Of a stretch of DNA of 36,887 bases, positions 1 through 7,386 are shown piece after piece (position 1 is the first letter of the stretch; each line of letters opens with the position of its first letter). The notes beneath the pieces were generated by a model, which searched no databases, had not been told where the DNA came from, and saw only the letters and a list, made by a program, of their open reading frames with translations. The stretch comes from Bacillota bacterium (GTDB taxonomy: Bacteria; Bacillota_I; Bacilli_A; Acholeplasmatales; Acholeplasmataceae), in contig JAHIRQ010000162.1 in assembly GCA_018818645.1 (NCBI GenBank), positions 1-36,887 on the forward strand, given 5' to 3'. The position numbers and the translations under genes are program-made.

Positions 1-177
1 GTGTGATATAACAACAAAATCGATAAATTTTCTTGATGACAAATTATCAATAGAGTTATTTATATATTTTGAATGGCTTACTGATCCACAATCAAAGACA
101 AAATTGTATTTATCATTATCTATATGTCCGGAATAGAATAACCCTTGTCCGATATTATGAAAAGTAAATTTATTCAT
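1..177 (-). CDS. Metallo-beta-lactamase-fold hydrolase, N-terminal fragment (runs off left edge)
   Basis: Only the first 59 codons are in the window; the reading frame is open to base 1. The protein begins MNKFTFHNIGQGLFYSG, continues with a FVFDCGS strand about residues 26-32, and ends FVVISH exactly at the edge. This is the usual start of ComEC-type metallo-beta-lactamase-fold proteins: the first strand, the DCGS turn, then the strand leading into the HxHxDH metal site, whose first His is the last codon visible. The ATG at 177 is preceded by GGGGG with suitable spacing. Substrate and role cannot be told from this fragment. Standalone proteins of this type are common in defence islands, but that link is inference. 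Confidence 0.7.
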   Translation of the reverse strand, partial: MNKFTFHNIGQGLFYSGHIDNDKYNFVFDCGSVSHSKYINNSIDNLSSRKFIDFVVISH

Positions 178-372
178 AAATCCCCCATTTTTGATTAGAA
201 ATATGCTTTTCTTGGCCTATTTCATATATTTCACTAATATGATAACTCTATTTCCTTGTTCTGAACAGGGCGTATATGTCCTATTTTTTAGGAAAATGTA
301 ATTAATAATCAAAACTTCTTTATTTGATTAAAAAATGAGTTCAATTTCACCTATAATCTGTTTTAAGGGATT
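178..372 (-). promoter_or_regulatory. Upstream region of the metallo-beta-lactamase gene, with a spaced inverted repeat
   Basis: This stretch lies between the start of the edge gene and the terminator of the gene before it. It holds no ORF. At 254-270 there is an inverted repeat of the form CCTTGTTC-T-GAACAGG. On the minus strand a TATCAT-like hexamer follows at a distance compatible with a weak promoter. The repeat may be an operator. No clear consensus promoter is seen. Confidence 0.3.
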
Positions 373-397
373 AAAAAAACCATTTTTTCAAATGGTT
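373..397 (-). terminator. Rho-independent terminator after the EVE-like gene
   Basis: On the minus strand AACCATTT, a four-base loop and AAATGGTT form a perfect 8-bp stem followed by a run of seven T. It lies 41 bases beyond the stop of the gene ending at 438, and closes the NERD/macro/EVE-like gene group. Confidence 0.8.
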
Positions 398-437
398 GTT
401 AGAGGATAAAATATATTTTAAAAATCCTAGGTCATCA

Positions 438-1052
438 TTATTGTTTAGATTTGACAAATGCGTATAATTCATTAATGTATTTTAATATCGTTTCCCTATA
501 CTCATCATTCTGATCAGCATACCACATGTTAGATTGTCCAAATCCACCAATGACTTTTTTTCCATTCTCAATTTGATAAGTTCTTAGATGCCTTGGAAGT
601 AATAGAGAGTTTTCAACTTTCGCGATTACATTAAAGCTAGCATATTGGTCATATTTATGAATATAGCGTTGTGCATTTTTTATGGATATTGGTTTCTCAT
701 ATACTCTTGCATGAGCATAAAAGCCACAAATATATCTCCCTGTTTGATATGAACCTCCAGTTGTTGTAAAAACGACTGTGACATCATTAATAAATCTTCT
801 TCCTTTGCTATCTCGTTGTATATTGTCTTTGTTAAGCTTATCTAAATTTATCTTTGCATAGGGTGGGGTATAACCATAATATTGCCCATCCATAGGTCTA
901 AAGTTAAACTGTTCATACTTCTTGTCATCTGTGTAACTTCCACCACCACTAGCATAGTCATCAATTTGATTACCTTTTTCATCATAAATACCATTATATC
1001 TTTCCATATCTAGGACTTGAACAAATATAACTCGATTACTATCTATGCTCAT
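438..1052 (-). CDS. Hypothetical protein resembling small EVE/PUA-like domains found beside HNH and DUF3883 nucleases
   Basis: 204 aa. The start is placed at 1052 because GAGG lies about 9 bases upstream; the upstream ATG at 1067 has no ribosome binding site and would add five residues. Visible pattern: a first strand RVIFVQVLDMERYNG, a Gly-rich SGGGSYTD segment (about 37-44), NFRPMDGQYYGYTPP (about 50-64), VTVVFTTTGG (about 92-101), then YICGFYAHARVYEKP (about 107-121). The order NF-P-GxxYGY ... VVF ... I-G-Y--A-VY is one I associate with an N-terminal domain found fused to HNH or DUF3883 nucleases, plausibly a modified-base reader of the EVE/PUA kind. That assignment is from memory of the pattern and is inference. 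It is last in a same-strand group with the macro and NERD genes and is followed by a terminator. Confidence 0.5.
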   Translation of the reverse strand: MSIDSNRVIFVQVLDMERYNGIYDEKGNQIDDYASGGGSYTDDKKYEQFNFRPMDGQYYGYTPPYAKINLDKLNKDNIQRDSKGRRFINDVTVVFTTTGGSYQTGRYICGFYAHARVYEKPISIKNAQRYIHKYDQYASFNVIAKVENSLLLPRHLRTYQIENGKKVIGGFGQSNMWYADQNDEYRETILKYINELYAFVKSKQ

Positions 1053-1121
1053 AAAATGAAACCTCATATATTCTAAGTTTTTTGAATTTGTATGCTGTAG
1101 AACTAAGAATTATAAAGAAAA

Positions 1122-2114
1122 TTAATTTACAGCTCCTAATAAGACTTGATCATATTCAAATAATATCATATTGACTTGAAAGATATCATAAATCTTGTTT
1201 TTAATGCAATACTCAATGATAACATCAAAGTAATTACTATTGGATAGAGCATAACCTGCTCTACCAATTAAGTCCTTTGTTTCGTCTAAACTTAATTCTA
1301 AAGCAATCGCTAGAGCGACTGCAGTTTTCTTGCTTGGATGATAATCACTTTTTCTTATTTTAGAGAAATGCTTTCTATCTATATTTGCTTTATTATAGAT
1401 AGCTGAATCTGATTCACCTTTTCGATCGATAAGTTTTAAGAGTGATTCAGAAAATGTTTCGTCTAGCTCATCCATTAAATCATCTAATGATCTTTCACTT
1501 ATTCTAGAAACTTTTTTAATACTTCTAGGAACCTCAAATGCATCAAGGACATTATTTGAACTATATTTTATAGTTTCTTCATTAACATCAAAATAGGTAT
1601 GATCGATATAGGTATTGACAGAGTCTACAATATCTTTAGATAAACTATAGGACTCTCTATCATAAACAACAAGGTAAACCATCATTTCATGAGTAGATAG
1701 AAATGACTTGATTGAGGAGGTTGCTATGGCAAGTGCTTGATCTTTAGGAAACCCGAATACACCTGTAGAAATTAATGGAAATGCTATGGATTCACATTGA
1801 TTATCAAATGCTAGTTTTAAAGAGTTTAGATAGCAGGTTTCCAAAAGTTTATATTCGTTTCGATCTCCACCATACCAAACAGGTCCTACTGTATGGATGA
1901 CATAGGTAGCATTAAGGTTAAAAGCGCTAGAAATATATGCTTCTCCAGTTTTTATTTCACCAATCTTTTTTCTATCTTCAAATAGAAGAGGACCAGCAGC
2001 ATCATGGATGGCTTTGTCAACACCTAATCCAATGAATACTTTAGGATCAGCTGAGTTGACAATAGCATCCGCTTTGACATTTATAATATTATTTCGAATA
2101 ATTTGAAAAGGCAT
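1122..2114 (-). CDS. Macro domain protein with C-terminal helix-turn-helix-like region
   Basis: 330 aa in two parts. Residues about 1-165 are a macro domain: NVKADAIVNSADP (the ADP-ribose pocket Asn/Asp, about 13-25), a GLGVDKAIHDAAG loop (29-41), VIHTVGPVW (72-80) and FPLISTGVFGFP (112-123), all characteristic. Macro domains bind ADP-ribose or O-acetyl-ADP-ribose, and some remove ADP-ribose from proteins or DNA. Residues about 205-330 form a second, largely helical region (YNKANIDRKHFSKIR then PSKKTAVALAIALEL) that reads like the XRE-type C-terminal half often fused to macro domains in Firmicutes. AAGGGG precedes the ATG. The gene is 43 bases behind the NERD gene and probably co-transcribed. 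No DarT-like partner is seen nearby, so a DarTG system is not supported. Confidence 0.85.
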   Translation of the reverse strand: MPFQIIRNNIINVKADAIVNSADPKVFIGLGVDKAIHDAAGPLLFEDRKKIGEIKTGEAYISSAFNLNATYVIHTVGPVWYGGDRNEYKLLETCYLNSLKLAFDNQCESIAFPLISTGVFGFPKDQALAIATSSIKSFLSTHEMMVYLVVYDRESYSLSKDIVDSVNTYIDHTYFDVNEETIKYSSNNVLDAFEVPRSIKKVSRISERSLDDLMDELDETFSESLLKLIDRKGESDSAIYNKANIDRKHFSKIRKSDYHPSKKTAVALAIALELSLDETKDLIGRAGYALSNSNYFDVIIEYCIKNKIYDIFQVNMILFEYDQVLLGAVN

Positions 2115-2157
2115 AGTTACCCCTTAATCATCTATATGTTTTACCAAACAAATAGTT

Positions 2158-2916
2158 CTATTTACTACTACTTAATTGGCTTTCAACAAACTCTTTAATA
2201 TTTTCAATATGCTTAGCCTTAACTTCAGCTGACATATTGCATTTTTCAATTAGTTTAACTAAATACTCCTCTTTATCATCAGGACTTATAAGGTTTACAG
2301 CAGTTTTTTCAAACTTCTTAATAAATTTTATAGTGTTTTTATATTGAAATACATGTTGGTTGATATTGATGTTGATTTTGTTTAATTTACTTCTGTTCGA
2401 AAACACTACGATTGGAATGACCAATCCTTTATTTAACTCTAGATAGTTTTCAATAGCTTTTGTATGAGCATAGTTTTGCTTCAAAGGATTATAGAACTGG
2501 AACTTAGAACGCTTGTGGAAAACTTGTGTCCAATATTGATCATTTTCTGATCCATATATATAACCAGCATAATTCTTCATTTCAAATACATAAATCCCAT
2601 TTTTTGTAATAGCTAATATATCAACTTCTGTAGTTTCGGTATTCTTATTATCCAGGTATATGTTTGTTAAGACTGATGGTTTACCGAATAATCGAATAAG
2701 CTTTCTATATAGATGAAATTCTCCATAATTCCCCTTATTGAAATATGTTTTAAAAAAACTATTTCCAGACTTTTCTTTATAACTAGATGTATGGAAGGTA
2801 ACTACATCGTATGAAAAGATAATCAGTCTTACTAAAACAATAATTATAGTTTGTACAAAAATCACCAAGAGAATTGTTAAAGATTCTAGTGGACTACTTT
2901 TCTTTCTTCTTGCCAT
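2158..2916 (-). CDS. NERD (nuclease-related) domain membrane-anchored protein
   Basis: 252 aa. A basic start (MARRKK) is followed by one hydrophobic segment, about residues 11-35, which should anchor the N terminus in the membrane. About residues 60-170 match the NERD pattern: GNYGEFHLYRKL, then TTEVDILAITKNGIYVFEMKNYAG, in which D(98)...E(112)xK(114) fits the D-ExK core of PD-(D/E)xK-like folds, followed by W/F-rich strands and NPLKQNYAHTKAI. NERD proteins are presumed nucleases or nucleic-acid binders; activity here is inference. AAGGAG precedes the ATG. A small inverted repeat (2929-2945) sits just before the ribosome binding site. First gene of the group with the macro-domain and EVE-like genes. 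Confidence 0.85.
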   Translation of the reverse strand: MARRKKSSPLESLTILLVIFVQTIIIVLVRLIIFSYDVVTFHTSSYKEKSGNSFFKTYFNKGNYGEFHLYRKLIRLFGKPSVLTNIYLDNKNTETTEVDILAITKNGIYVFEMKNYAGYIYGSENDQYWTQVFHKRSKFQFYNPLKQNYAHTKAIENYLELNKGLVIPIVVFSNRSKLNKINININQHVFQYKNTIKFIKKFEKTAVNLISPDDKEEYLVKLIEKCNMSAEVKAKHIENIKEFVESQLSSSK

Positions 2917-3068
2917 GAGGTCTCCTTGGATAGTTCTTCACTATCATATTTGTATTTTTTGATTATGCATTAATGATAATAAAACTAACCATTTACGTGT
3001 ATTTCCATCTTATCATACTATCGATCAAAATATTAAGCGTATTTCTCTTCATATCTTATAATCGATGC

Positions 3069-3177
3069 CATATGTGCAACACAATGCTGGTTGATTAAAA
3101 ATAGCAGCACAATGCTCATAAAATCCATATTGGAGACAAACAGTGACATTCTGGGATTTGAATAGAAAAGTGAGTAA
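3069..3177. repeat. Intergenic repeat, copy 1 (20-mer plus downstream 30-mer)
   Basis: The stretch 2917-3399 between the NERD start and the abiEii stop has no gene. It contains CATATGTGCAACACAATGCT at 3069-3088 and, 59 bases on, a 30-base block (3148-3177) beginning ATTCTGGGATTTG. Both blocks recur in the same order and at similar spacing at 5584-5603 and 5674-5703, with 2 mismatches in the 30-mer. A degenerate second copy of the core (GCAGCACAATGCT) lies at about 3104. Possibly the remnant of a small mobile element; no transposase is visible. Confidence 0.6.
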
Positions 3178-3220
3178 TAGTTTCTTGCCAAATAACAATT
3201 AAAAAAACATCAAGATTGGA

Positions 3221-3270
3221 TTAATATAAAACGGCAAATGCGTATATTTCATTTTATTTGCATTTGCCGC
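3221..3270 (-). terminator. Rho-independent terminator of the AbiE operon
   Basis: A perfect 10-bp stem (CGGCAAATGC / GCATTTGCCG at 3232-3241 and 3260-3269) with an 18-base loop. On the minus strand it is followed by TTTTATATT. It lies about 130 bases beyond the abiEii stop. Confidence 0.65.
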
Positions 3271-3399
3271 TTGTTCTATATGATAAATAAATTGCAATGA
3301 TGGTTGTAATCATAGAATACCAATCTGATCTCTGGTTGCTGTCCGCTATAGAATGTATAGGCTTTAGTTTTATTCATTTTTTACTGAATTATTTCTGGT

Positions 3400-4449
3400 T
3401 CAAATAACCATCCTAATCGCTGTTGCAACTACATTAAATATCTCTGTATCTAGTTTTCTAAGTTGATTAATCGATCTATACTCTCGCTCATTGAATAGAG
3501 GTTGTTCTGTTATATTAACATCATATGAACCTTTTAATAGTTTTGCTACTAACATCAAAATAGGTGCTGCATATCTATACGCCACTTCCCCATTAATCTC
3601 AAAACCAAATATATGATTTTGAATCTTTCTGATGCCCTTAATTAAATATGAATAGTCATCTTTATTTATATTTCCTCGAGTTAAAATCGATAGTGTCGTT
3701 TTGAATGTATCCATTAAACAATCATCAGGAGTAACTACTATTCCTCTATAATTTATTTCATTTTGAACCACACGATCATAAGTTTTTCTTACAGACTCTA
3801 TATTGCTTGCCTCCTGGATTAATTTAGAAACATCTAAAAATTGTTTGATAACCTCTAACGTTTTTTCTATTTTAATGCCCTTGCTATTGATGTACTCATA
3901 TTCAATACCTGTTGTATGAGGAGCAAATGCAGTAAGTTTGTCACCAAGTATAGATTCTATTGAAGGTAACTGCACGCTATAATTATCTCCATTTGTAAGT
4001 AGAAATTCGTTTTGTATTTCCCTAGATATGATGTTCTCATAACTATTTTTCTCAAACAAGATATCAAGCAATATCGGAATCTCTATTTCTGATGTTGGTG
4101 ATTTATAGTAGTACTTAAAATGCTTTTTAATAATCTCATTTTTACCCATTCTTACATGCTCTTCCACATGTAAAAAAGGATAAATTTCAGCGGCTTGTTT
4201 TAAATATTGTTCAACATCACATAAGGGATCAACAATTATATCGATATCTGTTGAAAGGCGAAAGGGGTTCTCTAGTAACAGCATCAAAGCAGTACCACCT
4301 TTAAAAACAAAGGGCATTTTCACTTTCACAAGTGATTCTAATAGCCCTAATGCAAAAATTGAACGTTCTATTAACTGTTTGTCTAGCATTGGATATTTAG
4401 ATTTTATGACACTAATGTGTTCCATTGTGAAGCTTTCTTTTAAGATCAC
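3400..4449 (-). CDS. abiEii: AbiEii/AbiGii-family nucleotidyltransferase toxin
   Basis: 349 aa. The N-terminal nucleotidyltransferase core is clear: FVFKGGTALMLLL (about 48-60) followed by RLSTDIDIIVD (64-74), the GGTxL and DxD motifs that hold NTP and metal in the AbiEii/DUF1814 family. These proteins are the toxin half of type IV toxin-antitoxin and abortive phage-infection systems; studied members transfer nucleotides onto RNA such as tRNA acceptor ends, but the target of this one is unknown. The start is a GTG at 4449: GGAGG lies 6 bases upstream and the GTGA overlaps the stop of the antitoxin gene, indicating translational coupling. An internal ATG at 4425 is a weaker alternative. Confidence 0.88.
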   Translation of the reverse strand: MILKESFTMEHISVIKSKYPMLDKQLIERSIFALGLLESLVKVKMPFVFKGGTALMLLLENPFRLSTDIDIIVDPLCDVEQYLKQAAEIYPFLHVEEHVRMGKNEIIKKHFKYYYKSPTSEIEIPILLDILFEKNSYENIISREIQNEFLLTNGDNYSVQLPSIESILGDKLTAFAPHTTGIEYEYINSKGIKIEKTLEVIKQFLDVSKLIQEASNIESVRKTYDRVVQNEINYRGIVVTPDDCLMDTFKTTLSILTRGNINKDDYSYLIKGIRKIQNHIFGFEINGEVAYRYAAPILMLVAKLLKGSYDVNITEQPLFNEREYRSINQLRKLDTEIFNVVATAIRMVI

Positions 4450-5165
4450 GTCAATCCTCCATGTTCAATACTTGACAGTATTTTCTTCATTAAGTCAGTG
4501 TTATTTCGTCTTTTCGCATAAGCATATATTGATTTTAAGTTAACTGTATATGCTTTAAATATGTCTTCAATAACTTTTTCTTTTTCATCATCATTGACAA
4601 ACTCGTTAATCAAGTCTTTCGTGTATAAATCTACGATGAGTTTTTCTATTTTAATGTCTTTAGTTTTAAGATTAATGGGAGCTTGAGTTATGAGTTGTGT
4701 CACTATGATGAGTTCCCCCTGATACAGATACAGTTCATCTTTATCGGGATTGAGCATTACTCTTGTCCGAAAATGATTATAAATAGATCTAAAAACATCG
4801 TTCATAAAATACTTTTCAACTTCAATAAATATAATTTTTCTGGCTATTTGGTGATTTACCCATTCGTTTAAAAGAGTTGACTCATAAACAACGATTTTAA
4901 TATTAGGAAATTTTTCTTCTAAAAAACTAACAATTTTTAGTCTCTCATCACTTGAATTCTTTTGACTAAAGATGTTTGATTTCCCAATCACATATTTTTT
5001 TTGTGATATCTTACTAATCATTCCTTTTTTGACTAAATCATATATAACCCATCTTATGGAAGTGTCTTTATATTTTGGATGAGTTTCTCTAATAAGTTGA
5101 TACAAGCTGTCTCTATCTAAAATTTGATTATTTTCAAACTGTAATAATTTATCTTCTATGGTCAT
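4446..5165 (-). CDS. AbiEi-type antitoxin, winged-helix regulator
   Basis: 239 aa from the ATG at 5165, chosen over a GTG at 5177 because AGGTGG lies 8 bases upstream and the promoter TATAAT is only 22 bases away. Residues about 1-65 look like a winged helix (DSLYQLIRE...TSIRWVIYDLVKKGMISKISQKKYVIG), as in AbiEi and DUF6577-type antitoxins. The rest is a mixed alpha/beta domain (KIVVYESTLLNEW, IIFIEVEK), also typical of that group. By analogy with AbiE it should neutralise AbiEii and repress its own promoter. It overlaps the toxin start by 4 bases. I am confident in the pairing, less so in the exact antitoxin subfamily. Confidence 0.75.
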   Translation of the reverse strand: MTIEDKLLQFENNQILDRDSLYQLIRETHPKYKDTSIRWVIYDLVKKGMISKISQKKYVIGKSNIFSQKNSSDERLKIVSFLEEKFPNIKIVVYESTLLNEWVNHQIARKIIFIEVEKYFMNDVFRSIYNHFRTRVMLNPDKDELYLYQGELIIVTQLITQAPINLKTKDIKIEKLIVDLYTKDLINEFVNDDEKEKVIEDIFKAYTVNLKSIYAYAKRRNNTDLMKKILSSIEHGGLT

Positions 5166-5187
5166 CTTGATCACCACCTATAATCAC

Positions 5188-5216
5188 ATTATATCTTTTA
5201 TATACTTCTTTTTCAA
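5188..5216 (-). promoter_or_regulatory. Sigma-A promoter of the AbiE operon with operator-like repeats
   Basis: Minus-strand TTGAAA (5211-5216), a 17-base spacer and TATAAT (5188-5193), close to consensus. The -10 lies inside a perfect inverted repeat TATAAT-GTG-ATTATA. Just upstream of the -35 is a second repeat, TCACAA (5224-5229) with TTGTGA (5242-5247). Both are good candidate sites for antitoxin autorepression. The leader before the antitoxin ATG is only about 15-20 bases. Confidence 0.75.
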
Positions 5217-5338
5217 TGCGTTTTCACAATATTTCATTTTTTTGTGATTTTGCATAATTTCTTTCGAGAATTAATACTTCATAATATCGTAAGTATAAGT
5301 GCTTTAGGAAACACAAAATGATATGTAAGATGAAATGG

Positions 5339-5375
5339 ATTAAACCGTCATTGTTTTATTAGATGTCGGTTTAAT
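5339..5375. repeat. Inverted repeat upstream of the AbiE operon
   Basis: ATTAAACCG (5339-5347) and CGGTTTAAT (5367-5375) form a 9-bp stem with a 19-base loop. It lies in the gene-free stretch 5217-5958, about 120 bases upstream of the AbiE promoter. There is no T-tract strong enough to call a terminator; function unknown. Confidence 0.4.
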
Positions 5376-5583
5376 TGTCAGTTTAGTTCAATATCCTAAA
5401 CCTAGACTAGACATCCATATAAATTAATGATTGCTAGTATTGTGTTGCATTCAAGTATCCTTATGATTAAGATAACGAGTAAAAATGGTAATGATTTTGG
5501 TTAGTTAAATATCAAGCTATAGAGGTATATCGGGTACTTTGATGGCTTTTTGTGGACATTTTTTCACATAAGTTCAAATTTGC

Positions 5584-5733
5584 CATATGTGCAACACAAT
5601 GCTAGGTGGGAAAAGAATGCAACACTTTGCACAAAAATAACCCACTAGTAGACGAACGGGCTTAAATGGGGATATTCTGGGATTTGTATAGAAAAGTGCG
5701 TAACTAGGCAGTTTTCTGCTTGGTACGCACTTT
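5584..5733. repeat. Intergenic repeat, copy 2, ending in a strong hairpin
   Basis: The 20-mer CATATGTGCAACACAATGCT (5584-5603) is followed by a second core at 5615-5632 (GAATGCAACACTTTGCAC) and the 30-mer at 5674-5703, as in copy 1. Here the 30-mer runs into a long stem: AAAGTGCGTA (5693-5702) pairs with TACGCACTTT (5724-5733), with GGCAG/CTGC pairing inside. Copy 1 lacks this hairpin. The structure suggests a MITE-like or recombination-related element. Together with copy 1 it brackets the AbiE cassette. Confidence 0.6.
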
Positions 5734-5816
5734 ATTTTATCATTCGATTTTAATTTAATTGATAATGTCTGAATTACATTATTTTCATACTAATGAAAAA
5801 CTCGAGAATTGAATCG

Positions 5817-5836
5817 CATATGTGCAACACTTTGCA
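5817..5836. repeat. Intergenic repeat, copy 3 (20-mer)
   Basis: CATATGTGCAACACTTTGCA, identical over 20 bases to copy 4 at 11811-11830 and in the same orientation. It lies just beyond the terminator of the viperin operon. It is preceded by a 15-mer AAAAACTCGAGAATT (5796-5810) that also occurs at 17621-17635. Confidence 0.7.
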
Positions 5837-5920
5837 ATCATAAAATTAAGTGGATAATTCAAAGTAAGAGATTCTCCATAACGTGTCCACTTTATTGACT
5901 ATAAATCAAAGTTTCGATTC

Positions 5921-5948
5921 AAAAAAAGAACAAGGCATCCCTTGTCCT
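5921..5948 (-). terminator. Rho-independent terminator of the viperin operon
   Basis: On the minus strand GGACAAGG, GAT and GCCTTGTTC form an almost perfect stem-loop directly followed by seven T. It begins about 11 bases after the stop of the last gene, and ends the four-gene operon that starts at 11246. Confidence 0.9.
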
Positions 5949-5958
5949 AATTTGAGGA

Positions 5959-7386
5959 TTAGTTTTGTTCTTCTTGCAACCTGTTATACACTATTTTATA
6001 CTCTTCGTAAAGTTTTTCAGCTTGCTTTTCAAATTGCTTTAATTCATTTAAATCCATTTTGTCTATATCTCTCTTAAAATGTCCTTGTATATTGTTAGCG
6101 GATTTTCTAAATTTCTTTGTTGCTTCATCCATAACCATTGACTTCTCATTTTCTCTAGAACCGGATAGAACAACTCTCCCCACTATATCTCTTACTCTTT
6201 TCTTTATTGCTTCACAATCACTAAAATATTCTCTCGTTTGGTTCAAATGTTCATCTGTAAGAATAGTCTTGTCCGATTTGTAAATATCTAATATATCATT
6301 TAGTGCAAACCCCATATTGGGATTAACTTTGTATAGCATTATAAGTTGATTGATATTTTCTTTAAACTTATAAAAGGATTTCATTGCATCCTCAGACCAA
6401 TTTTTTTCATAACCTTTGCTAATTAGTATGAGTCCAACCTTCGCAATTTCTTTGGATTCTTTTCGTTTCAAAATATAATTTACTATTTCTTGTTGCTTAT
6501 CTCTACTAATATTCTTCAAGATATCTAAGATTGTTTTAGTTTTAAATTCGTTAATTCTTCCTGACTGTAATAATACTTCAGCAATATTTTCACACATTTT
6601 TTGATTAGCAGAATCCTGGTACAAATATGTTTTTTCTTTTACCCAATACAATCCCCAACTATACGCAAAACTTGATCTTTTCGCATTATCATTATAAATC
6701 GCTATATGGTCTCCATTATCATAATAGAAATCTTTCGTACTAGCTATGTTGTTAAATGTAGATCTGCTTAGTTGAATCCACCCATTTCCTTGTAAAGATT
6801 GGCTGAGATTACCTTGGAAACTAGTGAAATCAATGTCATCTTTGATTATGCTACTTACAAAATCTTCATTAGAAATTCTATAAAAATCTTTATTGAATCC
6901 AATTTCAATTATTTCATTACTCAGATTAACTTCATAATAATCAGGCTTTGACACTGGTTCTTTTATATCAAAGTTGTGACTAATATACGTTCCTCCTTTT
7001 TCAACTAGTTGTTGAGCAAAGAATTTAGTTTCAGCAATATTTCCTATAAATACATTTCCTCCAAAAATCGAAATATTGACCATAGGTATATATGCATAAG
7101 TGAACTCTTCGATTTTTTGAATAGGATATAAGGAATCTTTTAGAATCGACTCAATTTCATTTAGTGATAATTCAATCATTTCAGCATATACTTTTTTAAA
7201 GTGATCATTAAGGCTTCCATTACCCGTCATCTCGTCAATCAATTCAAATGCTTTAGATTGAGTCTTTGTATTAGAAATTAATGAAGCAATAAAATACTTA
7301 TCGTATGACACTTTTTCGAATGTGTTATAACGTACTGTTAATTTATTAATTGCCTTAGGCAAATTTAGACGTATTGATACTCTCAT
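5959..7386 (-). CDS. Unknown 475-aa protein, last gene of the viperin operon
   Basis: I do not recognise a family. The N-terminal half (about 1-230) looks mixed alpha/beta (MRVSIRLNLPKAINKLTVRY; YIPMVNISIFGGNVFIGNIAETKFFAQQL; DYYEVNLSNEIIEIGF), with many aromatics around 195-250 (GNGWIQLSRSTF, YSWGLYWVKEKTYLY). The C-terminal half is helical and highly charged, and ends in a probable coiled coil (about 440-475, DLNELKQFEKQAEKLYEEY). There is no signal peptide, membrane segment or clear nucleotide-binding motif. GGGGAGG lies 9 bases before the ATG, and the gene overlaps the helicase gene by 32 bases, so the two are translationally coupled. An adaptor or effector partner of the helicase is possible but is inference. 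Confidence 0.7.
   Translation of the reverse strand: MRVSIRLNLPKAINKLTVRYNTFEKVSYDKYFIASLISNTKTQSKAFELIDEMTGNGSLNDHFKKVYAEMIELSLNEIESILKDSLYPIQKIEEFTYAYIPMVNISIFGGNVFIGNIAETKFFAQQLVEKGGTYISHNFDIKEPVSKPDYYEVNLSNEIIEIGFNKDFYRISNEDFVSSIIKDDIDFTSFQGNLSQSLQGNGWIQLSRSTFNNIASTKDFYYDNGDHIAIYNDNAKRSSFAYSWGLYWVKEKTYLYQDSANQKMCENIAEVLLQSGRINEFKTKTILDILKNISRDKQQEIVNYILKRKESKEIAKVGLILISKGYEKNWSEDAMKSFYKFKENINQLIMLYKVNPNMGFALNDILDIYKSDKTILTDEHLNQTREYFSDCEAIKKRVRDIVGRVVLSGSRENEKSMVMDEATKKFRKSANNIQGHFKRDIDKMDLNELKQFEKQAEKLYEEYKIVYNRLQEEQN

Noticed and set aside
1122-2114. A DarTG system, with the macro-domain protein as DarG.
   Set aside because: No DarT-like ADP-ribosyltransferase is next to it; the 204-aa neighbour lacks the expected motifs.
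4683-4871. Plus-strand ORFs inside abiEi and many other long genes.
   Set aside because: They lie antisense to well-supported genes, lack ribosome binding sites and show no family pattern; they are shadows of AT-rich minus-strand coding.
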